A DNA stretch of 64,000 bases from NCBI GenBank assembly GCA_016710625.1, contig JADJVK010000001.1, positions 1-64,000 on the forward strand. Reading direction: 5' to 3'. Positions 56,683 through 64,000 of the stretch are shown here, in pieces. The translations under genes were made by a program, and so were the position numbers. The notes beneath the pieces are model-generated. The model made no database searches. It had not been told where the DNA came from and was given only the letters and a program-made list of their open reading frames with translations. The stretch is from Saprospiraceae bacterium (GTDB lineage Bacteria; Bacteroidota; Bacteroidia; Chitinophagales; Saprospiraceae). Position 1 is the stretch's first letter, and every line of letters starts with the position of its first letter.

Positions 56683-59589
56683 CTAATCAATAATGGTCAT
56701 TTTTTTAGTTAATATTCCAAAAGATGTTTTTATTCTGTAATAAATTATTCCTTTGGTATTCCATTTTTGTGTATTAATATCTACTTGATGATATCCGCCG
56801 CCATAATAATCGCTAACCACATCAATTATTTTTCCTGAATTATCCAAAAATTCTAATTGAACTGCATCTTTTTGTGGTAAATAAAAAGCAATTTTAGATA
56901 ATCCATTTGTAGGATTCGGAACATTTTGGTATAATTCGAATTTAGAATTTGGAATGAAAACATATTGAATGTTTTTTACATCATTACCAGCTATAATCAA
57001 TTGGTTTTCACGTTCAAAATGAACAGCATTACTTAAAACGCCTTGCTGCTTCGCTCTAAACACAATATTGAAATGAAGTGTTTGTTGATTAGGCTCATAA
57101 TTTCCAATCCATGTAATGATAATTTTTCCATTCTCTACGTTTATCCCTACATTTTCATAATTGAATCCATCGATATTTGAACTGATATGATCAAACTCAA
57201 GGACTTTAGGATCGAAGTTAAATGAGCTTTGTAATCCTTCAATTTTAGCAATTTGATTTATTTGAAAAGGAACATTCAGCACTTCATTTTCAGAAAATTC
57301 TACATCATTTATTTCTACTAAATTTTGTGATCTTTCAATATTTTCATTAAAACCAGAAATCAATTTATTGTAAATATCACCAGTTTTAATTGCAACAAAA
57401 GTTATTGGATTATTTTGCTTTAATGATTTGAAAGTGAAAGCATTATAATTCGCATCTAATTTATCAAGAATCTGATTTCTATACACAAATTTCCAATTCG
57501 TATTATTTGTAAAATAGTTTTGGCTTTGTAAAATTACCTTTCTTAGATCCACCATATCGCTTAAAGAAAGCTTCGTATCATTATTGATATTTGCTGCAAT
57601 CTTCAAATAAGGATTTTTGATGGTATCAATTCCTTGAATATGTCGATAGAGTTTTACTAAATCTATTGAATTTACATTTTCCAACAAATTCGTTTTTTTA
57701 GTAGCAGGGGTAATGGTATATTCTTGACCTACAATTGTTGGAATCACAAAAGATTGGTTTGCATCTGGTTCATATGTTTTTTCTTCTTTGGTTTTATTGT
57801 TTTTAACCACTAAATAAACATCCTCAGCAGATGTTGCCTCTGCAATATTTTCTACAGCCACAACAATATTACTAGTTGTCGTTATATTACTATCACAATT
57901 TGCCATATTCGACTGGATATGGATACTCGTTTCTACATAATCAAAATTGTCTTCTTCGTCAATTGCAAACAATGCAATTTTTACATATTTTCCTACATCG
58001 AATCCATCGAAAATAACATATTGATTCATTGCTAACACTTCACTAAGCTTTGGTTTTGCAGAAAAAGTGCCACTCCTCGCCAATCGTAATCGCAATTTAT
58101 CCATTGGAGTACAATTATCCCAACTAAAATTATTAACGATGGAAGCATCCAATGACAACATACAATTATGTGGCATCAGATTGACTGCCAGTAATTTAGC
58201 AACAGGAGTTGGTTTTGTACAATTTTTTATAGTGATAAGTTTATGGCAGGTTTCAACATTTCCACAACCATCTTCTACTGCCCACATAATTCTATGAGTG
58301 CCATAAGTGATTCCACTAGATTCGGTCAATTTAGCTAAAGAACCATAGCCAGTAAGATCCAATGTTCCATCATCATTTAAATCAATTTTCCAATAATAAT
58401 TTAACGAACTACTAGGAATACATTCACTTTTCGCAGCAGCAGATAAACGAACTGTATCTATTTTACAGGTTTTGGAATAAACACAAATGGTATCGTTCGT
58501 ACAAGTTTTGGTGTCAAATACTGGAGCAACGTTTGTTGTAATTTTAAAAATCTGAGTATGTGTCCATTGACCAGGACCATTGGGTTGATTTATGTTATAA
58601 GTACACCAATCTATCACTTTCCAAGTTCTTAAAATCTTTCTACAGCCAGGAGCTGTAATCGTATAATACTCATCTTTGTAAGTGTATAAGGGTTGTCCAC
58701 AACCATTTCCAAAAATAATTGGTCTTCTGTAAGGATCTGGCAGGCTATCTGGATTCAAACTTCCATTGCATTTGTATATAGTAGTATCTTTTGGCCAAAT
58801 GATATTTGCTTCGCTAATCGTTTTTCCTGGCAAAATTGTCAAATTTTGAGTACAGGTACTAAATCTACCACCTTTATCGATTGCAGTAAACTTTCTCGTT
58901 ATCGTTCCTTGTCCACACATTGATTGATTGGAAGTAGAGCTAACTGTTACAGATTCGATACCACAATTATCTGTAGCTAAACCGTCAAAGCCGACTGGCA
59001 CTCCATAATTTTTCCCATCATTTGCAATATTGATTGATAATGATCTTCTATCAACTTGATTTTTTACCACCCTTCCAAGATATAGATCCATATAACCTTC
59101 AGATAAATTACTTGAGTTTAGGAAATAGGCATCGCAATTGACAGTTACGCTGGGCGGACAAAATATTGTAGGTGGCACATAATCTTCCACTTGAACATTC
59201 ACTGTGCATTCATTTACGTTTCCACCTGCATTATAATTTTCAACCACTTCGCCCCAAACAGGCATTTTATCAAATATTTTCAATCTGACAACAACAGTTT
59301 TTCCGATATCGGAGCAACAAAAAGTTACTCTATCGTCAAATTTTATTTTTCCACAATTGTCTGCATTTGCTCTTGCAACTTTGAAAAAAACTTCGCCACA
59401 ATTGTCGTAGCTACCTTCGTCAAAATCTTTTGCATCCACCAATGCAAGCCCATTGTTGCTCAATGCAACTTTAGTAGCAGTACGACAAACACCTACAGGA
59501 GCTGTCAAATCGGGGCTGCAACCTTGGCTGTAAATATTGGATAAAAAAGTAATAGATACTAAAAATGATAGTAGTAATTTTGTACTCAT
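56683..59589 (-). CDS. HYR-like / dockerin-like / cohesin-like T9SS protein
   Basis: A 968-residue protein with signal peptide (ending NIYSQ). Residues about 22-600 contain Cys-rich HYR-like beta modules (DNCGEVFFKVAR, PTIFCPPSVTVNC, TDNCGIESV). Residues about 630-690 resemble a dockerin: NVNSIDLVKLYRHI, then NINNDTKLSLSDMVDLRKVI, two EF-like copies in which the second keeps N, N, D and D at the ligand positions but the first has lost most. Residues about 755-875 are a cohesin-like domain (QIAKIEGLQSSFNFDPKVLEF), then a T9SS type A domain (NVPNPTNGLSKIAF). Having dockerin and cohesin in one chain is notable. -7 box at 59661-59668. Confidence 0.75.
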   Translation of the reverse strand: MSTKLLLSFLVSITFLSNIYSQGCSPDLTAPVGVCRTATKVALSNNGLALVDAKDFDEGSYDNCGEVFFKVARANADNCGKIKFDDRVTFCCSDIGKTVVVRLKIFDKMPVWGEVVENYNAGGNVNECTVNVQVEDYVPPTIFCPPSVTVNCDAYFLNSSNLSEGYMDLYLGRVVKNQVDRRSLSINIANDGKNYGVPVGFDGLATDNCGIESVTVSSTSNQSMCGQGTITRKFTAIDKGGRFSTCTQNLTILPGKTISEANIIWPKDTTIYKCNGSLNPDSLPDPYRRPIIFGNGCGQPLYTYKDEYYTITAPGCRKILRTWKVIDWCTYNINQPNGPGQWTHTQIFKITTNVAPVFDTKTCTNDTICVYSKTCKIDTVRLSAAAKSECIPSSSLNYYWKIDLNDDGTLDLTGYGSLAKLTESSGITYGTHRIMWAVEDGCGNVETCHKLITIKNCTKPTPVAKLLAVNLMPHNCMLSLDASIVNNFSWDNCTPMDKLRLRLARSGTFSAKPKLSEVLAMNQYVIFDGFDVGKYVKIALFAIDEEDNFDYVETSIHIQSNMANCDSNITTTSNIVVAVENIAEATSAEDVYLVVKNNKTKEEKTYEPDANQSFVIPTIVGQEYTITPATKKTNLLENVNSIDLVKLYRHIQGIDTIKNPYLKIAANINNDTKLSLSDMVDLRKVILQSQNYFTNNTNWKFVYRNQILDKLDANYNAFTFKSLKQNNPITFVAIKTGDIYNKLISGFNENIERSQNLVEINDVEFSENEVLNVPFQINQIAKIEGLQSSFNFDPKVLEFDHISSNIDGFNYENVGINVENGKIIITWIGNYEPNQQTLHFNIVFRAKQQGVLSNAVHFERENQLIIAGNDVKNIQYVFIPNSKFELYQNVPNPTNGLSKIAFYLPQKDAVQLEFLDNSGKIIDVVSDYYGGGYHQVDINTQKWNTKGIIYYRIKTSFGILTKKMTIID

Positions 59590-59660
59590 GTTATATAATA
59601 ATTTAAAGAATAATTTACGATTAAGTAACTATTAATCAGTCGGTGGGCATAAATGAAAAT

Positions 59661-59668
59661 CAAAAATA
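59661..59668 (-). promoter_or_regulatory. -7 promoter box TATTTTTG (minus strand)
   Basis: Exact TAnnTTTG, 71 bases upstream of the ATG (59587-59589) of the dockerin-like gene. Confidence 0.4.
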
Positions 59669-59710
59669 AGGGATTTTTTAAATAATTCTAACAAAAAGAA
59701 GAAAAAATAT

Positions 59711-60078
59711 GCAGTAAGCTTATAAGCCGGATTCTGTATTTCCATTTGAAAATCTCTATCATTTATCTTGACCTATCATCACTGAAAGGTTCTAGCTGCC
59801 TACCCCCCGGCAAATAGCGGGTAACTACTCCCAAATTTTCATTTAGGGCCGGTATACATGGCATTTCAACCCACAAGGTTTATCCACCCCCCATATTACT
59901 ATGAAGCATCGTGGGCTCTTACCCCACATTTTCACCCTTACCTCATCATAGATGTGGCGGTTATTTTCTGTGACACTCTCTGTATCTGGCTCTCACCAAA
60001 CCCTACCCGTTAGGTAGTGTGGCACCCTACGTTGTCCGGACTTTCCTCACCAATGGTGCGATAGAGCCACTTACTGCA
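59711..60078 (-). ncRNA. rnpB: RNase P RNA (bacterial, class A type)
   Basis: The minus strand shows the conserved GAGGAAAGTCCGGAC block (60034-60048, near the 5' end), GGTAAGAGCCCAC in the middle, and the 3' end AGAATCCGGCTTAT. Stem P1 forms from GCAGTAAG at the 5' end (60071-60078) and CTTACTGC at the 3' end (59711-59718). Length about 368 bases is normal. RNase P RNA is the catalytic part of the enzyme that trims tRNA 5' leaders. The promoter box is eight bases or fewer upstream, which agrees with the predicted start. Confidence 0.93.
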
Positions 60079-60083
60079 TGTTG

Positions 60084-60091
60084 CAAAGGTA
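60084..60091 (-). promoter_or_regulatory. -7 promoter box TACCTTTG (minus strand) of rnpB
   Basis: Exact TAnnTTTG, ending six bases before the predicted RNA 5' end, which supports the box identification in this genome. Confidence 0.65.
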
Positions 60092-60106
60092 ATTGTTTTG
60101 AAGATA

Positions 60107-60481
60107 TTATTCCACTTCCACTAAAAAGGGTCTGATAATTTCCTCCTCTTTCATATAACCAGTTTTCAAAACCTTTTTTACTTTTTGTTTATAGGTAAAT
60201 TCAGTTGGTGGGTTGGTTTCACACATACCTGAAACCATCAATGAAGGAATTGCAATTTTTTTGACTTGATGTATTTCCAAAACTTTTTCCAAAGCAATTT
60301 TAACTGCATCGTTATTATTAGATTTTTCCAATAAATCTAAAATATTAATTATTTCTAAATAAAATGTATGAAAAGCCTCCTTCGAATAGTCTTGAAAACT
60401 ATGCAATTCTTTTTTTATGTCTGCTAATTCTTCTAATAATTTTATATTTTTCTTTCTTAGATTATAAATTTCTTCTATCAT
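60107..60481 (-). CDS. Small GrpE-like nucleotide exchange factor-type protein
   Basis: A 124-residue protein: a charged helical N-terminal half (MIEEIYNLRKKNIKLLEELADIK, in part) and a C-terminal part ending GYMKEEEIIRPFLVEVE, which resembles the GrpE beta domain end (GY...R.A.V.V). It is shorter than a normal GrpE (about 190 residues) and divergent. No dnaK or dnaJ is adjacent. It follows the zinc-ribbon/LysM-like gene after three bases, so the two are coupled. I consider a dedicated exchange factor for an unlinked Hsp70-like protein possible. Confidence 0.5.
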   Translation of the reverse strand: MIEEIYNLRKKNIKLLEELADIKKELHSFQDYSKEAFHTFYLEIINILDLLEKSNNNDAVKIALEKVLEIHQVKKIAIPSLMVSGMCETNPPTEFTYKQKVKKVLKTGYMKEEEIIRPFLVEVE

Positions 60482-60484
60482 ATA

Positions 60485-61066
60485 TTATCTGAAATTTATT
60501 TTCAAAACCGTACCAGGTTCTAAATGGGTTTCTGTATAATCGCTCCAAATATTGTTATCATTCCCTATTTTATACCCAGCCTTCATGTCATTAAAAAATA
60601 AAAGCCCTAACTCTGATAAGCGATCACCTTTTTTTACTGTATAATTTACACTTCTTTTCACAGTTGCATTTGAGCTTTCCACTAAATTTTTCAAATCTGC
60701 AATTTCTTTTTTACTTGCTTGATTTTCTTTTTTTAGAGTTTCAATATTCTGATTCAACGCATTTATATCTTGCTGATGATAAATCAATTCCCCTTGGTCT
60801 TTCTTACAATATTTCATAAATAAAGGAATCAAAAAAACTAAAATAAGCAATCGATTGGTTCGCCATCTATATTTTTTTATCTCTTTCTCATATTCCTTTT
60901 TTAAAAAAACTTGTTCCCCTTCCAATGCTACCCTTTTCTTCACATCATTCACATATTTCTCCTCCAATTGGTCAATCATGGTCAGCTGAGCAAGGTCAGA
61001 ACCACACTCAGGACACTTTAAAGCAATTTCAGAAATATCTGCATGATTACAAATAGGACAATTCAT
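60485..61066 (-). CDS. Zinc-ribbon / single-pass membrane / LysM-like protein
   Basis: A 193-residue protein. Zinc-ribbon ligands: CPIC at residues 3-6 and CPEC at 18-21. Coiled coil (about 30-65), then a membrane segment (about 71-84, LLILVFLIPLFM), then a periplasmic coiled coil and a LysM-like end (YTVKKGDRLSELGLLFFND ... LEPGTVLKINF). The zinc ribbon stays in the cytoplasm. Co-transcribed with the GrpE-like gene; the pair looks like a membrane-linked chaperone-associated unit, function unknown. Confidence 0.6.
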   Translation of the reverse strand: MNCPICNHADISEIALKCPECGSDLAQLTMIDQLEEKYVNDVKKRVALEGEQVFLKKEYEKEIKKYRWRTNRLLILVFLIPLFMKYCKKDQGELIYHQQDINALNQNIETLKKENQASKKEIADLKNLVESSNATVKRSVNYTVKKGDRLSELGLLFFNDMKAGYKIGNDNNIWSDYTETHLEPGTVLKINFR

Positions 61067-61338
61067 TCTATTTTATCATTAAATAAATAAAAACAAGATT
61101 TATTATTAAATTCATCAATTATTAATCCAAAAATCTCTATTTCCGAATTTTATTCATTTCTTATTCACTTATTTTTAATGAATTAAATTTTTCAATATAA
61201 AAATATAAAAATCAAGCACAAGCCAAATAAAATTTTGTCCACTTAATGCAATCATATATAAAGAAAAATACTATGTATAAAAATAATTATTTTCTTTCAA
61301 ATTTTAATGTAACTTGCATCAAATAAATAAGATACAAG
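61067..61338. other. AT-rich divergent intergenic region
   Basis: About 270 bases between the divergent zinc-ribbon gene and serA-like gene. I see no ORF, RNA motif or strong repeat, only weak promoter-like A/T runs. Confidence 0.5.
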
Positions 61339-62298
61339 ATGGTAAAAATTTTAGTAAATGATGGAATACATCCTGATGGGCAATTACTTTTAGAAGAAGC
61401 TAATTATATAGTGGATACAGATAAAGTACCTCAGAATGATTTACCAAAAGTACTACCTCAATATGATGTCATTATTGTTAGAAGTGCTACAAAAGTTAGA
61501 AAAGAACTGATAGATCTTTGCCCAAATTTGAAAGTGATTGCTAGGGGCGGCGTTGGTTTGGATAATATTGATGTGGAATATGCAAAAAGTAAGGGAATTA
61601 CAGTAATAAATACTCCTGCAGCATCTTCTCAAGCTGTTGCTGAATTGGCAATGGGGCATATTTTCACCTTAACTAGAAATCTACATCATTTAAATAGAAG
61701 AATGCCAACAGAGGGTTTGGAAAATTTCAAAACCCTAAAGTCATCTTATGCTAAAGGGTTTCAAATAAAAGGAAAAACATTGGGTATCCTCGGTTTTGGT
61801 AGAATCGGACAATCTCTAGCTAAAATGGCTATTGGATTGGGTATGAATGTTTTAGCCGTTGACCCATTTATCGAAAATGCAACTATTTGTCTAAGCCCTT
61901 ATGGCTATGATAAAATAAACTTCTGTATCAAAGTGAATACAGTTAGTTTTGATGACATGCTAAAGAAAAGCGATTTTATCTCCATACATGTACCTGGTGA
62001 TCAATCAGTTATTGGCAAAGCTGAAATAGCTAAAATGAAGCAAGGTGTTTTCTTAATCAATACTTCTAGAGGTGGCAGTATTAATGAAGATGATTTATTA
62101 GAAGGATTGAATAGTGGAAAAGTTGCAGGTGCTGCACTAGATGTTTTCTCCAACGAGCCGACTCCAAGAAAAGACCTTTTGAGTCATCCTAACATTTCTT
62201 TTTCATCTCATATTGGTGCAGAAACATTAGAAGCTCAAGCAAATATAGGATTAGAATTAGCAGATAAAATTATTGCCTTCTACGGCGATGATTTATAA
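61339..62298 (+). CDS. D-3-phosphoglycerate dehydrogenase-like 2-hydroxyacid dehydrogenase
   Basis: A 319-residue NAD-dependent enzyme: ARGGVGLDNIDVEYAKSKGI, the Rossmann motif GILGFGRIGQ, and the catalytic Arg/Glu/His in INTSRGG, VFSNEPT and SSHIGAET. It is shorter than SerA with its ACT domain (about 400), so it lacks the serine-sensing tail. A serine biosynthesis role is likely, but a related hydroxyacid dehydrogenase cannot be excluded. Confidence 0.87.
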   Translation: MVKILVNDGIHPDGQLLLEEANYIVDTDKVPQNDLPKVLPQYDVIIVRSATKVRKELIDLCPNLKVIARGGVGLDNIDVEYAKSKGITVINTPAASSQAVAELAMGHIFTLTRNLHHLNRRMPTEGLENFKTLKSSYAKGFQIKGKTLGILGFGRIGQSLAKMAIGLGMNVLAVDPFIENATICLSPYGYDKINFCIKVNTVSFDDMLKKSDFISIHVPGDQSVIGKAEIAKMKQGVFLINTSRGGSINEDDLLEGLNSGKVAGAALDVFSNEPTPRKDLLSHPNISFSSHIGAETLEAQANIGLELADKIIAFYGDDL

Positions 62299-62385
62299 TT
62301 TTTTTCAAAATTGACCAAAATGGTAATTTCTAATAGATTGTTGTTATATTTATGACCATCAATTTATTAGAAATTACTTTTGTTT

Positions 62386-63879
62386 ATGAGTCAATACATT
62401 CTTTCGATAGACCAAGGAACTACTAGCACCCGTTGCATCCTTTTCAATAAAAAAGGGGAACTTATCAAAGTTGCCCAGCAAGAATTTACACAATATTTTC
62501 CAAATCCAGGTTGGGTGGAACATGATGCCGAAGAAATTTGGCAATCCGTTGTCCAAACCATGAAAGCCGTCCTGTCGGAAGTTGGTAGCGGAAAAATTGC
62601 TGCTATTGGCATCACCAATCAAAGAGAAACAACAGTAGTTTGGGATAAAAGAACTGGAAAACCCATATACAATGCTATCGTATGGCAAAGCCGACAATCT
62701 TATGATATTTGTTTGGATTTGAAGTCAAAAGGATTTGAAGAATCTGTTAGAAACAAAACTGGCTTATTGATAGATGCCTATTTTTCAGGAACTAAAATAA
62801 AATGGATTTTGGACCATGTGGATGGTGCCAATTCCGCTGCGGAGTCAGGAAATCTGCTTTTTGGCACTATTGACACTTGGCTGCTTTGGAAGTTAACCAA
62901 TGGCAAAACCCATGCTACTGATTACACGAATGCCTCCAGAACCATGATTTTCAATATTCATGAATTAAAATGGGATGCAACTTTATGTAATGCCCTTGCT
63001 ATTCCACAAAGTATGTTGCCCAAGGTTTGCGATAGTTCATTTGATTATGGCAAATTGGATTGCCCATCCATTTCAGACGAAAAAATCCCCATCACAGGAA
63101 TTGCAGGGGATCAGCAAGCGGCTCTTTTTGGGCAAGGTTGCTACGAAGTTGGAATGGCAAAAAATACTTATGGCACAGGTTGTTTTATGCTCATGAACAC
63201 TGGTGAAAAAGCTGTAGCTTCTAAAAATGGACTATTAACTACTATTGCTTGGGGGCTAAATGGAAAAATTACTTATGCTCTTGAGGGCTCCATATTTGTT
63301 GCAGGTTCTGCTATCAAATGGCTAAGAGATGGTATTGAAATCATTAATAATGCTAACGAGACAGCTGATATCGCTGAAAAACTCGGCTCAAACGATGGCG
63401 TTTATGTGGTTCCTGCATTTGTTGGACTTGGCACCCCTTACTGGGATTCAGAGGCAAGAGGGGCTGTATTCGGTCTTACAAGAGGTAGTAATCGAGCTCA
63501 TTTGGTGAGAGCATCTCTAGAAAGTGTAGCTTATCAGACTAAAGATGTGCTTTCGAGTATGGAAAAAGATTCAAAAGTAAAATTGAAAGGATTGAGAGTA
63601 GATGGCGGAGCTGTGGCAAATAACTTTTTAATGCAATTCCAAAGTGATATTTTAAATGTTAAAGTTGACAGACCTGTTGTGCAAGAAACTACAGCACTGG
63701 GTGCAGCTTATCTTGCAGGATTATCAGTTGGTTTTTGGGAAAACACAAATGATATTCTTAAAAATTGGCAATTGGATCAACAATTCAAACCAAAAATGAC
63801 TGCTGCATCAAGAAAAGCATTGTATGATGGTTGGAAAATAGCAGTAAAAGCAACTAGGGTTTTTAAATTGGGGAAATGA
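62386..63879 (+). CDS. glpK: Glycerol kinase
   Basis: About 497 residues from ATG 62386 (a TTG two codons earlier is less likely). FGGY-family motifs: SIDQGTTSTRCILF, NPGWVEHDAEEI, ITNQRETTVVWDK, IAGDQQAALFGQ, KNTYGTGCFML and GLRVDGGAVANNFLMQ. It phosphorylates glycerol at C3. No glpF or glpD lies next to it. The first codons follow a TAnnTTTG-like box (62375-62382) by only three bases, so leaderless translation is possible. Confidence 0.95.
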   Translation: MSQYILSIDQGTTSTRCILFNKKGELIKVAQQEFTQYFPNPGWVEHDAEEIWQSVVQTMKAVLSEVGSGKIAAIGITNQRETTVVWDKRTGKPIYNAIVWQSRQSYDICLDLKSKGFEESVRNKTGLLIDAYFSGTKIKWILDHVDGANSAAESGNLLFGTIDTWLLWKLTNGKTHATDYTNASRTMIFNIHELKWDATLCNALAIPQSMLPKVCDSSFDYGKLDCPSISDEKIPITGIAGDQQAALFGQGCYEVGMAKNTYGTGCFMLMNTGEKAVASKNGLLTTIAWGLNGKITYALEGSIFVAGSAIKWLRDGIEIINNANETADIAEKLGSNDGVYVVPAFVGLGTPYWDSEARGAVFGLTRGSNRAHLVRASLESVAYQTKDVLSSMEKDSKVKLKGLRVDGGAVANNFLMQFQSDILNVKVDRPVVQETTALGAAYLAGLSVGFWENTNDILKNWQLDQQFKPKMTAASRKALYDGWKIAVKATRVFKLGK

Positions 63880-63925
63880 AAAAAGTCGGGGGAGAAGACC
63901 GGTATATAAATTGTTTTTGAAATTA

Positions 63926-63965
63926 ATTATGGGTGGGATGTCAAAATTAACATCCCACCCATAAT
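63926..63965. terminator. Bidirectional hairpin terminator after glpK
   Basis: Perfect 16-bp stem (63926-63941 / 63950-63965), 8-base loop. No strong T run directly after on either strand, so termination strength is uncertain. Confidence 0.55.
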
Positions 63966-63967
63966 GA

Positions 63968-64000
63968 TTAGTTTTTGATGATTTTAGTGACGATATCTGT
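63968..64000 (-). CDS. C-terminal end of a gene cut by window edge
   Basis: On the minus strand a frame open at the window edge ends ...DIVTKIIKN followed by TAA at 63968-63970, sharing the terminator with glpK. The end looks like a T9SS sorting domain tail, but ten residues are too few to say more. Confidence 0.35.
   Translation of the reverse strand, partial: TDIVTKIIKN

Overview
The window is a stretch of AT-rich chromosome from a member of the Bacteroidota, most likely of the Saprospiria/Chitinophagia type. The evidence is: type IX secretion (T9SS) C-terminal sorting domains on at least six secreted proteins, a PorP/SprF protein next to a giant SprB-repeat adhesin, a DUF1501/DUF1800 pair, a TonB-dependent receptor with an N-terminal carboxypeptidase-like domain, TAnnTTTG -7 promoter boxes, and no clear Shine-Dalgarno sequences. 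Housekeeping genes (uvrA, dnaN, dnaE, rsmI, purS, fabG, serA-like, glpK, rnpB) are scattered between surface genes. I see no tRNA, CRISPR array, insertion sequence or phage.

Layout. 1-3.6 kb: a probable copper-handling locus made of a partial gene, a TonB receptor interrupted by an in-frame TAA, and an HMA-domain lipoprotein. 3.7-10.6 kb: one T9SS cargo protein, then three polytopic GT-C-like membrane proteins and a GT2 glycosyltransferase (envelope glycan or protein glycosylation). 10.7-19.1 kb: a lipoprotein, queD, a DUF5723-like barrel protein, a HAD phosphatase, uvrA, and an ECF sigma/putative anti-sigma/periplasmic-sensor trio. 19.2-27.7 kb: DUF1501 (T9SS cargo), a frameshifted DUF1800 gene, and a 1659-residue SBBP/Ig-repeat T9SS protein. 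27.9-31 kb: an SPFH protein, an HGSNAT-type acyltransferase, purS and rsmI. 31-34 kb: a 1011-residue cohesin-bearing T9SS protein. 34.2-42.4 kb: prc protease, dnaN, a coiled-coil protein, an atypical LuxR-type response regulator and dnaE. 42.5-46.8 kb: an Rpn-family nuclease, a PhoD-like phosphatase, fabG and an alpha/beta hydrolase. 46.9-59.6 kb: the most distinctive block, minus-strand genes for a PorP/SprF protein, a roughly 2400-residue adhesin with five cohesin-like domains, four Ig-like repeats and about 14 SprB repeats, a mini cohesin+CTD protein, and a HYR/dockerin/cohesin/CTD protein. 59.7-61.1 kb: RNase P RNA, then a two-gene unit of a GrpE-like protein and a zinc-ribbon/membrane/LysM-like protein. 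61.3-64 kb: a serA-like dehydrogenase, glpK and the tail of another gene.

The most interesting theme is a surface apparatus exported by T9SS in which cohesin-like domains occur in four separate proteins and at least one partner carries a dockerin-like module. This suggests non-catalytic cohesin/dockerin assembly at the cell surface. Two genes (TonB receptor, DUF1800) each carry a single lesion that may be real decay or a sequencing error.
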